This document shows positions 48,196-59,933 of a stretch of DNA of 64,000 nt, one piece after another (position 1 is the stretch's first letter; every line of letters starts with the position of its first letter). Position numbers and translations under genes: made by a program. This DNA is from Alligator mississippiensis (Eukaryota > Chordata > Crocodylia > Alligatoridae). The notes under the pieces were generated by a model, which saw nothing but the letters and a program-made list of their open reading frames with translations, searched no databases and had not been told where the DNA came from. The DNA is taken from the NCBI RefSeq assembly GCF_030867095.1, contig NC_081832.1, positions 60,497,444-60,561,443 on the forward strand. Direction: 5' to 3'.

Positions 48196-51040
48196 GGAAA
48201 TGCCTATAAAGCTACTGCAAGCTGGGGACCCCTGTGTGAAATGGGCTGGCAGGGCTCTATCCTGGAGCTACTGGGGAACGCACCCCCCTCACACACAACC
48301 TCTTGCTCCAGCAGCCTCTGGGTTGTCTGAAGCAAAGCCATAATGAGGACCTGCTTTCCATTCACAACAGGATGCCAAAGCAGGATGGGGGAAGCAGCCC
48401 ATGCTGTACTTCTCCTGGGTTGTGGTGAAGCACTCATGTCCCCAGCAGAGTCCACCCAACTCCCATCCCCAGGGCTCTATTCACTAACCCTAGGAAACCG
48501 AAGAGAAGGCTTCCTGTCCCTCCGCCCCTGTTCCTGGTGAACGAACAGACACAAGCCAGATGGCGAGCCTTTGAGCAAGGCCAAGGCAAACTCCTCTGTG
48601 AGAAGATAATCAGGCATCGGATACCGTGCGTGTGCTCTGAACTCTGTGGTACCTCAGACAACAAGCGCAGACGCTGATAACGAAATGCCCTCTCCAATAA
48701 CCCTGAGCTAATACACAAACACACCAAATTTACAGCCGTTTAATCTACTACATGACATCAGATAGAGACTGCTTGGAGATAGACTGGAGTTTCTCAGCCC
48801 ATATATTATTAAAAGCAACAAAAAGCAGAACCTAGCTTCCTTGTTCCTCAACTGCATGTGCTGTCTAGATTACGCTCATGACAGCTGGCGTGATTAATGT
48901 GCATGTCGGGGTCAGAGTGGCTCCAAAGGGTCATGTTCAGAACAAGCCTGCTCTAGGTTCTAGCCCACTTTGCTCTCTGCAGTGTGCTTGGCAAAACACG
49001 TTCCTCTGTCTGCATGGCCAGAAGGATGTGGAACAGGCATGGAGCCTCTTGCCCTTGGGTCACTACCTTGAATAATGTCCAGCCTTGTAAGCACCACCAG
49101 GTGAGGATTCCTGGAAGCTCCTATATAGGCAAGTAGGTAGTCTCAGTCCCATCCATAATCAGTATCCACATCCCAGTTGATACCCTTTGGTGACTATTCA
49201 GCAGGTGTTAGTCACCTGCATTGGTCCCAGAAAGGTGTCCTCTGGGATAAGAAAATAATTAAGTAACTGAGTCTATGCCACCTGTGGCCTCTGTTGAGTG
49301 TGAAATCAGTGGTATTCACTCCACTAGGAAACACTACAACTGCCCACTCACCCCTTTTCCAAAGAGGTGGCTGAACAGACATTGCCAACAGAGCCAGATT
49401 TGAAACGGCTCCAGCCACAGCAGCTTTTTTATCCTGTTCCTAGGCCCTTCAGTCAACAGCCGTCTCTCCTCCATGCCTAGCAGATGTAAACACTGAATGT
49501 TGCAAAGAAAGTCCTGCCAAGCTCTTGAGCAAGGGAGCATCATGCACAGCTCTTCAGAAGGTGGGTGGCTTGATGTGAGAGCAACTGGCTCTCAAGAGAG
49601 TTGTAAACATAATGGGGAGAAGCATTGATCAGCCTTTCACATGGACAATCAGGTCCATCTACTTGGTCATTCCTGCCCCAAACAATTTGTTCTTTAGGCT
49701 CCTTGCTTTGAGCCAAAGTCTTCTCACACCATGATGTTTGGCCTCTGATCACTGACTCTGAAGGAATGGATGTTCAGAAAGGGATTCCAGCTCCTTCCTA
49801 CCTTCCTGCCAAAGGGAAGACTAGACCCTAGGGAATCTGTAAGGGTTGTGGGCAGTGTCCGAGGTTGGTTGTGAACCTGCATTGGGGAAACAGCAGTAGG
49901 TAAGTAGAAGGCTTTGTCTCCTAGGATGTATGGGTCAGATGAGAGGAACAGGTCATGCCTAGTGGGGAGCAAGGAGAAACACCAACGGCATGTTACACTG
50001 AGCCTGATCTGAGGCCTGCCTACTCAGTAGTTAGCATGCTCCAACAACTATCTTGCCAGACCCTGGGAAACCAAAGCTGGCTTGGGCATTGTCCAAGAAG
50101 CCAGGCATTGCACTTTAGTGCTTCAAACTGCCTGGACAAGACAGGTTATAATTGGGACCACTAGGTACAAACTACTCATCAAGAGTTTGCGTATTTTGCC
50201 TGGCAGTAGAAAGTTAAATAAGAGTTTAACTGTCCATCTCGCAAGTCCTAACGCAAGAACTGAATGGTTTGAAGCAGGAGCCAGGTACAGGCTGAGATGT
50301 AAATGTTAGGATGTTTGCAGGCTATAAAATCCTCCTGCAGCCAGAACCTTGGCTGGCGTTGGCCCATTCCATCGGCAGACAGGACCAATTAGGGAATGGC
50401 TCGGAGTCTTAAAATTAGAATGGCATCTCTGCTGCCTCCAGGGACAGTGCTGCTGGAGATGTGGGTGGCAGCCAGGCCTACATAGAAGCGTTTTAGAAGT
50501 AGAGCCACAGGGAGAAGCAAGAGAGCATGTCTGCCCACCTAGCAGATTCCTACCTGTCTGGCTGTGGAGCGACCTCCCTTTGTGGAGGCACAGTACTCTG
50601 GCACCAAGAGCTGCAAGGGAAGGGAAACTTAATGAGTCTCCTTCCAGTCCCTTGACGACAGGTATCCAAATCCCAATAACTGTGGCAAGCTGTTGCCATC
50701 TGGCTTCCTAATTTTACAACCTCAGTGAAGAACCCCCACACCCAATAATCCTTGAGCTGTCTCCCACTCAATAGGGAGGCTATTCTGTACCATGCCAGAA
50801 GAGAGGCACTAGTGGGGTTAGGGGGGAAACTTGTGCTAGTGCAGGGCCTGTTCTGGAAGTGCACAGAAGCATAGCACCAGGTACACCTTGCCCAGTGATC
50901 TGGGAGCAGGACAGACACTGGGTGCACACATGCTAACTGCAAAGACAAATGCCTGCAGGATGTCTGGTGCTGCACTACAGGACATGGCAGCAGAGCTCAG
51001 CACTGCCCTGCCCTGTGCCTTTGGTTTGTTTCTGTTCCCC
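48196..51040. other. Intergenic, no gene
   Basis: No gene or strong repeat seen. 48540-48900 is AT-balanced, repeat-free sequence with scattered CpG that could be conserved noncoding. Confidence 0.45.
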
Positions 51041-51365
51041 AGGCACATCTACACATTCCTTAATATGCAGTAGTTACTGCACATTTAGTCTAGTACTTGT
51101 TTAATGAAGTACTAAGTAAATGAGCAGTAATGAAGTCCTTACTAAAATCTGAGCTTAGCACTAACACTAATTTAATGAAGTACTAACAAAATGATCAGTA
51201 ACTACAGTTACTGTGCAATAGTACCAGTAACCGGGTTGGGGTTTTTTTGTGACGTTTACTGCACAGTAGCCTTCAGTAGTGTATCAGCACGTTTTTTGCC
51301 CAGCACACTACTGCACAGTGCTATTAGGCTACTGCACATTAAAGTTTCTCATGTAGACGCATCCT
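51041..51365. mobile_element. MITE with terminal inverted repeats and an internal direct duplication
   Basis: The 325-bp element has ends AGGCACATCTACACATTCC ... and, read in reverse from the right, AGGATGCGTCTACATGAG. Both are followed by TTAATRTGCAGTAG, giving an imperfect inverted repeat of about 35 bases. Inside, TTTAATGAAGTACTAA occurs at 51100 and again at 51171, each followed by a similar AAATGA.CAGTAA block. It has no coding capacity. Superfamily uncertain (Harbinger or mariner type); I see no clear target duplication. Confidence 0.75.
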
Positions 51366-52974
51366 CTGTGTAGCAGCTGGGTCTGCAGCTCACTGCTGAC
51401 CTGGCTTGGATCACCTTCCATCCCAGTATCATAGCGCTTGCCTTGCAGCCTCTGGGCCTTTCCCTGGGAAAGGGAAAATGGCCAGGCAGTCTGGATGGTG
51501 CCTATCCCTGCTCAGCCAGGCCAGCCGCGCTTGGAGCTGCAGTGGAGATGGGGGCCTCTGCGTGGGTCTATCCTGGAGATCAAAGGGAAGACGGAGTGCT
51601 CGGGGCCCTGCTGCACTCCTGCCTTTCCACAGCTGCAGTCGATTATTCCCTGGGAACCTGTAACCCGTTACTCCTGGAGAATTAGACTGGGGCTTTGAGA
51701 GGAAACAGAACAATAGGCAGAAAGACCCTGCAGCTTTCCTTGTGCCCACACCAGAGAGCCTGCAGCCAGGCCTCACTCTGCATGGGGGAAGCTGATGCAG
51801 GGGACCCGAGAGAAACCCTCCAGCACTGCCTGCTGTGGGAATGGCCTGGATTATCCTCCGCATAGCCAGACTGCGTGGGGTGATCACAGCATGGACAGGC
51901 CCTTGGGGCCTCCCCCGAGTCTCTGCCATCTGTGGATCTGGCTTGGTTGGAACAGCTGCTAGCTTCTGGATCGGCCTGGAAGTAGCTCTCCCTTAAATAA
52001 CCCAAAGCTATTTGCAGTCAGTTACCTCTCCCTCTGGGAGGCAGATTCAGGCAAGGACTGTGGTCTCCTTTGGCACTGTCCATGGGGTTCATTTCCGCAG
52101 GCCCTTTCTTCTGTCTCCATTGCCACTCCTGGCAAACTATCATGAGTCTGGGCCCTAAGTAACAGCAGTCTCCCACTTCTTTTGACTGATGGACTTGGCA
52201 GCCTGCAGCTGCCAAGCTTAGTGCCAGACTGGTTTTAAGCATGACGGCTCTGCTCTTTAGGGGTGCGTCGGCCTGCCAATGCTTTAGTGACTAGTCTGTG
52301 CTTGTCCAGGGGAACAACTGGGGCCCATTTCATTAATCCTACAAGCCCTTCAGGCTGGTAAGGGCTTCACAACAGTTGCTGTGGGTTATACTCAGCACAG
52401 ACCCTAGCAACAGCAGGGGCCTAAAAGGCCCAGGCAGACCCCAGGTGAACAGGTTCTCCTTGGCAGCTGCTTGGGGCTGGAGAAAGAAGGAAGGAAGCAC
52501 AGGGTGTTTCTAGGAAAAGGAGTCCAAACAGGCTTTTTCCATCAGGTGCTCAGCATCAAAAAGCCAAAAGAAAAGGAAACAAAAGGCAGAGCAAAGCAGG
52601 GAACCTGCACATCTGGAATTTGTAATGGGCGACATGCTGTAAACTCTGCCACGGTGATGGATGTGCTGGAGCCGTGGCGGCAGGATGTGCTGCAAGTCCC
52701 ACACCATTGGTCCCGCTCTGCTGACACACTGTTTACTGACAACAGAGACAGTTCATCTCCCTCCAGTTCTGAGAGCCCTTCTCCTGGCCCCCATGTTATG
52801 GGGCTGCTGGGCAGGCATGGGTCACATCAGGCCTGGGCTCCAGTGGAATTTGGGAAAACCTGAAGCAGGGCCAAGACTGCAGCTCACCCCATAGGAAAGC
52901 CATGCGCTGGCTCTCAGCTGAAGCAATGGGACTTGGCTGTCACCTCACAGCCTTTATCCAAGGGTCTCCAAACA
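51366..52974. other. Intergenic, no gene
   Basis: Open frames on both strands in 51.4-52.0 kb overlap one another and have no recognisable product. No repeat recognised. Confidence 0.45.
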
Positions 52975-53136
52975 GTTTATAACAACTCATAAGTGCTAGG
53001 AATTTCATGTCCCTTTTACAAGAGGCAGGAGTGCCACACTGACAAACAGAGGTATGGTTTTAGGTGTACAGTTATCCCAAGGGCACTGAGCAGGCTGAGA
53101 CCCAGAGAGATTTAGTAGTTGGGCACATGATCACTT
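52975..53136 (-). repeat. MIR/CORE-SINE-like remnant (first part)
   Basis: TCCCTTTTACAAGAGGCAGGAG, TGAGACCCAGAGAGATTTAGTAG and TTGGGCACATGATCAC follow the reversed MIR order ('ccattttacagatgaggaaactgaggcccagagaggttaagtga...cttgcccaaggtcac'). The expected continuation appears at 53600-53680, beyond a CR1 insertion. Confidence 0.5.
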
Positions 53137-53176
53137 ATAGAATAACAAAGAAGGAGGGCTGGAAGGGACCTCCAGA
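53137..53176 (-). mobile_element. CR1 LINE 3' tail, part 1 (split by a hAT insertion)
   Basis: ATAGAATAACAAAGAAGGAG then GGCTGGAAGGGACCTCCAGA is the reversed CR1 3' end. It breaks off at 53176 and resumes at 53393. Confidence 0.8.
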
Positions 53177-53392
53177 CATTGGTGATGCATTGGGGGGGGG
53201 GGGGGAGGGGGGAAGACACATGCCCCCTAGATTTCTTCACTGAAGGTAGGGCATGGGGCTACAGTGGCATTGCAATTTCTGCACTGATAGTGGGCACAGG
53301 GCTGCAACCCAGACAGAGCCAGCACCCCACAGGAACAGGGGTGGAGGCAGTATGGAGCCCCCCCCCAAAAAAAAACTTACGCAGTGTCAGTG
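53177..53392. mobile_element. hAT-type non-autonomous DNA transposon nested in a CR1
   Basis: The 216-bp insert starts CATTGGTGATGCATTGGG and ends ACTTACGCAGTGTCAGTG. The right end in reverse, CACTGACACTGCGTAAG, matches the left imperfectly. It is flanked by CCTCCAGA (53169-53176) and ACTCCAGA (53393-53400), an 8-bp target duplication with one difference. The CR1 sequence continues on either side, so the hAT entered after the CR1. A G-rich left arm (14 G at 53192-53205) and a C/A-rich right arm (C run at 53358-53366) are mutually complementary. Confidence 0.82.
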
Positions 53393-53480
53393 ACTCCAGA
53401 GGTCATCTGGTCCAACCCACTGCCTGAGGCAGGATTGTGCCCATCTAAACCATCCAATACAAATCCATAATCTAGTAAAA
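53393..53480 (-). mobile_element. CR1 LINE 3' part 2, after the hAT insertion
   Basis: CTCCAGAGGTCATCTGGTCC, AACCCACTGCCTGAGGCAGG and ACCATCCAATACAAATCC continue the reversed CR1 3' UTR broken at 53176. Confidence 0.8.
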
Positions 53481-53599
53481 TTACTGTTAACCCTGCCAAG
53501 ACACAAGACATAACACCCTAACTTGCCACAGGTAACATGTAGCAACCACAGCAGACAATGTCCAGCTTCCATAAAAGGTAACAACCTATACATTCAGGA

Positions 53600-53680
53600 G
53601 ATCCTGGGGTAGAGCTGGGTGCAGAACCCAGGAGTCCTGGCTCCCAAGTTCCCCATTCAAGTTACTAGGCCACTCAGGCA
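53600..53680 (-). repeat. MIR/CORE-SINE-like remnant (second part)
   Basis: GAGCTGGGTGCAGAACCCAGGAG, TCCTGGCTCCCAAGTTCCCC and TTACTAGGCCACTCAGG correspond to the end of the reversed MIR-like repeat begun at 52975. The CR1 therefore probably inserted into this older SINE. Confidence 0.5.
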
Positions 53681-56600
53681 TTGCAGCATAAAGCTCGGCC
53701 ACTCAACATTTATGCATTAACCAAACAACGTTCTCATAAAAGGCCGGCAGTAAAGGAACACTAAATACCAGTGGAAATCACATGGGAACAACTTTCCCAC
53801 TGCGGGTGGGAATCACTGGGGACTATGCCTCTGCATTCAACAGGGCTTGAACTCCTGCCCTCCACTCCTGATGCATGCACAGGGGAGGGCACGGAGCAGG
53901 CACTGGCCTAGCCTGACTGCTAGTAACAAATTCCCCTCCCCAAATGTCTCTGTGTTTATGTAAGGCAGTGCGTCGGCAGAATTAAGTGCTTTTAGTTTTT
54001 CCCTTTTTTGAGAACGGAGAGTTCAATTCCCACCAAACAACGTTCTTTTCCAGCAAGCTTAAAATAAGCCTATTTGGCTGGGGCCTCATGCAAGTTGCGA
54101 GCATGTCAGGCAGCAGTTTGTGCAAATATGGGCTTGAGCAAAAGGCCTCAAGGTCAAACAGGACGGGATCGCTGCTACCTGGTAGGGGCAGGGCTAGATG
54201 GGGACTAGTACAGCAGAAGAGCCTCAGTATCCTAGGTCTTCCTGACCTCAGTCCCCTACTCTTCTTGTTGTTGCTCCTTTAAAAGAGCAGGATTTGCTCT
54301 GGCAATTGCTGAAATATAGCTGTGCTGGCTGGCGGAAAATGTTATTCATGCAGCAGATAATGGGTCCCTCAGTCCCAGCTCTGCAGCCCACTTGGTTTCA
54401 GCTGGCTGGTACTGCTACAAGCAAGAGTGAGTTGGGGCCCCTTGTCTGCTGCTCCCTCCCCTGCTTTCCTTCTCATGCACCAGAAGGGCTGGTCTTTTTG
54501 CTGGTTTAATTCCTTTATGTAAGAACTGCAGGTTCAAATTTGCACTGGACTGCCATAATATTCAGCTTCCAAAGTCCATGGGATTTAGACCAAATTCCAG
54601 CGTGCTGTCTGAATGCCTCCAAGGGCTTGGGATACTTCTCACAAGAGCAAGGATTTGCTAAGACTGCCTTAGCCAACACTAGCTCTCAGGCTGTGCCTGT
54701 TCTCCCCAGGCAGCCGTGCTGGGCACTGGCTGGGAGCTCTCAGAGATCCTTCAGCACAACACAGGCTACAGAACTGAGGCTCTTCGCATTTGGGGCTGGT
54801 TTCACTGTGCTCATCCTGAACGTGGGAGGGCAGCTTCTCACTGGCAAGGACATTATGGTAGGGGGCACCCAGATAGGCACCCACCAGTCTTTTGGGGGAG
54901 TGGGGACAGGGGTCACATTTTTGGTGGCACAGGTAGCAAATGGATATTTAGATGGGAAGGGGCCTGGCTTCAAAGGATCCACCCTGCACTACAATAGGTG
55001 GCTCCTTCCAGTCCGCCCCGTCCTCTCCGGGATCTTGCTCTCCTGAGACTTCATGCCTGCCGTCACAAAGCAAACTGTTCTCGTGGTGACCTTGGCCATG
55101 TCTTTCAAGGTCAGCCAGCAGCACCCCGCGACCTCTCTTCCCTCGTACACACCGTTACCAGTATTTAGTGCCAGTCATAAAACTGTACATGCAACCCAGG
55201 TCCCCTCACCTGGACCCGTGTTAACTGCTTGAGGGCTCTCATTAACTGTCTGAGTAACCCCAGTAACCGCACATAACTGTGCATGCTAATCACACACATT
55301 TTTGCCCCTCAGTGTGAACCCTCATTACTAGTGCTAAGCCCCAGGCTGGCAGGCACTTGCCAGCCCTGCCCTCCAGTTCCTGCAGGCAGGCAGGCTGCTC
55401 CTCTGGGTTCTTCTGGCACAGGCCAGATGCATCTGCTCTTCAGCAATACCAGTGCTTTCCTCTCTTGGCAGGTTGAACTCCTGGGCAGAACGAAGGCTAT
55501 CAAAGGACTGAGAAGACCAAGCAAGGGTACAGGCACTAGGCCAAAGGCAACATGATGCCAGCTGCTTATAGAGATCCTGCACTGAGCCCTCCCATGGTGC
55601 AGTAAAGACCTTGACTACCCTGTGGTCAGCACAAGGGAGACCAGACAGGAGATTTAGACCTAAACATTCTCAGAGCTGGAAAGGGCTCAGCTGCAAGGGT
55701 TTGCTTTGGGCCTGTCTCTAGCTGCCCATCACCTCAGACTTTGGTAAAGGAGCAGAGGCAGTGTTTTGTGGAAGAGCTGGGGTGGTAACAGCACAGCCTG
55801 GCAGCAGCAAACTGTCCCTGCACATGATACACAATGGCCTACCAGACCTTTCATACTGTGTGCACCCAGTGGCTGGTGTTCTAGTTACATAGCTAATCTC
55901 AACCCATGGAGCGAGAGCTCAGCTGGGACAGGACCATGGACAATAAGCCAGGATATCACAGGGCACCCACTAAGTCACCTGACCAGCAAGGTACATTTGA
56001 CTTTCTCCTGCTCCTCCTTGAGGTTGGTTACCTGTCTGCTCCCATCCACATTTCATCCTTTCCTTTCCAAGGCAGTGGCGGGCTGGCAGCAGAGTTTCCA
56101 GAGGGGAGTGGGGCACTGGGAAATTCAGCAGAAAGGGGCAGGACCTGAGGCAGAGCAGGAGCTGGTAACAACGGACACAGGGATACAGATAAATATAAAC
56201 CAAGAACTTCAGAAGGTCGCCGACCCCCCGTTCCAGAGCACAGGCTGATTTCGGGTGGGGCAGGGGGCAGAGGGAAGCTTTCTGGGCTCTATGCCCCCTA
56301 ACCAGCCATGGGTTTCTTCCTCTGCAGGAACTGGTACTAGCCATGGGCAGAGGCAGGAGGTCCGATCCAATCCAGCTAGTCCTTGGAGTGGGGGCAATGG
56401 AGGCTGTGGACACAGGACTAGGACAGCTAAACACCTCCAGGGAAATGTGCTGTCATAGCCTGGGGCCATGTCCAGAAAGCTGAGTAGACAACAGGCAGCC
56501 TCAGGTCTCAGCAGAGCCACCCACTGAGGGGTCTGGGCTAGTCTCTCCGATGCCCTTAGCTCAGGCATGAGGGCTGTGATGACAGAGCCCCCCGGCAGAT

Positions 56601-59600
56601 GAGAATATAGCAGTGGAGCAGCCTGTGTGCTCACCCTCTTACCCCCCACTTCCGTTTCCTGACCATGAATGCTTTGCCCATCACATCGCAAGCCTGCAGA
56701 ATCCCACCAGCTTCCCCTGGAGCCCCCAAGCCAAATTTAACCCTGGCAGAAGCCGATGCGTCTCCCCTGAATTAGCACTGGCTCCCGCCAGCCCTGAACC
56801 TCAGGGCTGGGGAGGGGTGGGGGCTGCTTGACAGTGCTTTAAGCACCGCTGCATGAGGCTCTGTTGACAGGGTGGCCAAAGCCCAAAGTCTGAAGCCACG
56901 GCCTCTTTCTCCCTTGGAGGGTGGGGCAGCCGCCTCACCAGCTTATCAAATTTGGCCATGTCTGTAAAGCCCTCACTTCCTTTTCACCAAAAAAGATCAA
57001 AACTGGGTAACTGGCTCCCAGAGCAAATGCCTCTGAGCCTCCCTCATGTGTAAACAGCATTTCCAAGTGTTGATACAATGCAGGCTGCAGCCCAGGCACA
57101 AGCATCCCAGGCATTCCCAGGGCGCACATGACCCCAGAGCAGGGGCAGCACTGTGCCTTGGGCAGCAGAGGAAGGGGAGCTGTGGGCACGCTCAGCTCAG
57201 AGAGCCCCAAGGGCCTTGGGATGAGGGGATTCTTCCCACATGGTAGTGGGGCGGACCATGTGAATGACTCCTAAACTAGTCTAGGTCAGGACAGGAGGTC
57301 AGGATCATGGGGTGGAGCCTCCAGAGGCTGCCCAGAGCCCCACAAGCACTGAGGGTTCGAGAGACTCAGAGCATCCTCTTGTCTAAGCCATCATTGCCCA
57401 AGTGACCTTTCTGCAACTGCTCCCCTTATCTCTCATCAAGACATAGCAATTGCTGACACCCATAGTCTGGAAACAGGCAGGGTGCCGGCTGGGAACCAGG
57501 GATGGGCAGTGACAGCTGCTGTCCTGGGGATTGAAGACCGCTCAAGATCCAGATTTTGAAGCCCTCAGAGTCCAGGAGAGTTACTGTTCAGGCCTCTGGC
57601 TCAGCCCGTTGCAGCTACAAAGGCTGGCTCTGTTGGAGTTCAGACACTCTCCCTTCCCCAGACTCCAGCAGCATTTGAATACTGGGCCTAACAGTTCCCC
57701 TGGCTTTTCGCATCCTGCAACAGTTTGGCATGAGGCACAGGAGCTGTCCTAGAGTGACAATGCCCGTTTCCAGCAGACCTAGGTAACCGCAGTGCTCCTG
57801 TGCAGTGCAGGAAGACAGGTCGGAAACGAAGCCCCATGCCCTGTCAGTGGTGACACACTGCAGTCTGTGTCCCCTCCTTTCCAGCAGGACTTTGAAACAG
57901 AGGCTGATAGACATTGATGACCATGCTCACGGCTGTTGGGAGTAGCTGGTGCCCTCAACTGGTTGGTATTGCTGCTGCTCCATTTAGTGCCATGCCTCCT
58001 GTACAGCACTGGGCAAGAGAGGAGCAGCACTGGTGCTTCTTGTGAGTTGGGCAAGTTCCACCATCTTTGGTGGTTTCCCTAAAGCCCCAGCTCCTGGAGT
58101 CACATGAACACGAGAATTTCCGATACATAGACACAAAGCTTTCATGCTGGCAGAGAACCAGCTAGACAGCACGGCCCAAACACAGCAAGCCTGAAGGGAA
58201 AGGGGAACCCAGTTTTGTTGCAGGCAGTTGGAGGAGGCCTGGCATTTTGAAAGCTTGGAGTGGGCCCTGCAGGTAGACTGAGGAGCAGGCTCAGAGCCTT
58301 CGGGGTTTGCATGCAGGGACGAGTAGCCCCTGCTCTGCCTGGGTGCATTTGTCGCTGTGGTGTTGCTGGGATGAGAAGAGGAGGAATGAAGGAGAGACCC
58401 CCTTCTACCCCCGCATCACAGCCCGCTGTCCAACCATTTGGCTTTAGGGTAGCACCACCCTGTGGCAATGCTCTGACATGACCGCTCCCTGCATGCACCA
58501 GCAGCCAGAGCCCCTGTGGGGAGCAGGGCCCTGCTGTAGAGAAAGAACAACAGCCCCCGTGCCAGGGCAGGTGCAGCCAGGAGCCCTTGGGCACCCCAGG
58601 TCCTTGTCTAGGATTAGCAGCAAGGCTCTGCCACAGATACAACCCTCAGCACCACACAGCAAGCCCTTCTCCATGAAAAAACAGCTGAGAGCCCCTCTAG
58701 TCCTCTCCAGCAAGGGCCACAAAATCCTGATGCACAAAATCCAGCCTCCTCCCACACCAACTCTTGCCTGCACCCATCTCCAGCAACAGGAAGAGATGTG
58801 ATTCTGGAGCCATCAAGCCCATACATGACATGGGGTGCATGTGTGGCAAGAACAGGCCAGGGGCACTGTGCAAGGGGACAAAGTCAGCTCCAAAGCCAAG
58901 TGGGTAGCTGGCTCCACAACCTCTTTAAAGCTAGCCCAGCCCGTCTGCCTAAAGCTGCTGCCATGAGCTGTATCAACCACCATCCTCCCTGTGACCGATC
59001 TAGGGACTGGTCTGAAAAGCCCTTGGGGCCTTTGAAGAAGAGGATTGAGGGGAAGCCACAAATGCATATGCTGGGAGCAGCCAGGAATGGCACTACATGG
59101 GAGGCTTGCACTTCTCTGCATGGGAAGAGCCCAGGGCTGCGACTTTCTACCGACAGAAGAGCCACCGCAGCCTGAGAGAGCACGCTGGCACTGCTCACAG
59201 CAGAGAAATCCAGCTGGCCCAACAAGCATCAGTCCTCTAGGGCTGTTACCAGGAGGCACACCAGTGCCAATACCCAGGCTCCAGGGTTCCCCCCCCTCCC
59301 CCATTCTTCTGACCTGGCCAAGCCACTGCAAGATGAGAATTTCTGAGCTGTAGCATCAGCTCAGCTGGACTCAAGTCCTCAACCTAGAGCAAGGAGAGAC
59401 TCACTGTTCCCTTCCAGTCTCCAAGGAAGAGTGGTGGCTATAGGGGGTGGGAAATCAGCACCCAGAGCCAGGCCTCCAGCTCAGAGCGCCTGCTCCCAGT
59501 CCTGCATCCAATCCCTCCACCCACCGCCTCCCAAAGCCCAGCCAGGCCCCTCCACTCAGCCTGACGCCTGTCTCCAGAGGAAGTGGCCACCCAAGGAGCT

Positions 59601-59880
59601 CCCAGGGGACTCTGCTCATGGCCTGTGTCTTTGCCGAGACCGCAGGTGCTTAAGAAAACAGCCACGAACTCTCACTGCCAGCAAGGTGCGTGGGGGTCAT
59701 GGGGCAGCCACCTCCACACGCAACCCCAGACAACACTGGCCTTTGTTCCCTCTGTCAACACCCCAGCTGGCACTTGGGGGAAGCTCATTGTGCTGCCAGA
59801 CACACCTCCTAGGCCATGCAGGCGCTGGGGGCTGGGGCTTTCCTGTTTTAATCTCTGGCTCATCCTGTTCCCTTCACACA
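53681..59880. other. Intergenic 5' of IL17B, no other gene recognised
   Basis: A 168-codon + strand frame at 54540-55046 overlaps other open frames and has no family I recognise. The region probably contains the IL17B promoter and perhaps upstream noncoding exons. I could not identify a TATA or CCAAT arrangement convincingly. A 9-base C run lies at about 59290. Confidence 0.4.
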
Positions 59881-59912
59881 GCACTGAGGCGTCTCTGGGC
59901 TGCCCTGCGATG

Positions 59913-59933
59913 ATGGACTGGACTCCAAGCCTG
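59913..59933 (+). CDS. IL17B: IL17B coding exon 1 (MDWTPSL)
   Basis: Seven codons reading MDWTPSL, corresponding to human MDWPHNL, end in phase 0 before a strong donor (gtaggt at 59934). An in-frame ATG three bases upstream would add one methionine. A pyrimidine-rich stretch ending in cacag at 59880 could be a splice acceptor, so the 5' UTR may begin in a further upstream exon. Alternatively, transcription may start nearby, but no clear TATA box was seen just upstream. Confidence 0.88.

Noticed and set aside
54540-55046. 168-codon frame with a glycine-rich middle part
   Set aside because: Its glycine-rich stretch suggested a membrane or structural protein, but other frames on both strands are equally open and I recognise no homologue.
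55660-55700. CR1-like word CAGAGCTGGAAAGGGCTC
   Set aside because: Only one short block matches and the adjoining CR1 blocks are absent.
57350-57365. tRNA B-box-like word GGGTTCGAGAGAC
   Set aside because: No matching A box or cloverleaf could be found around it.
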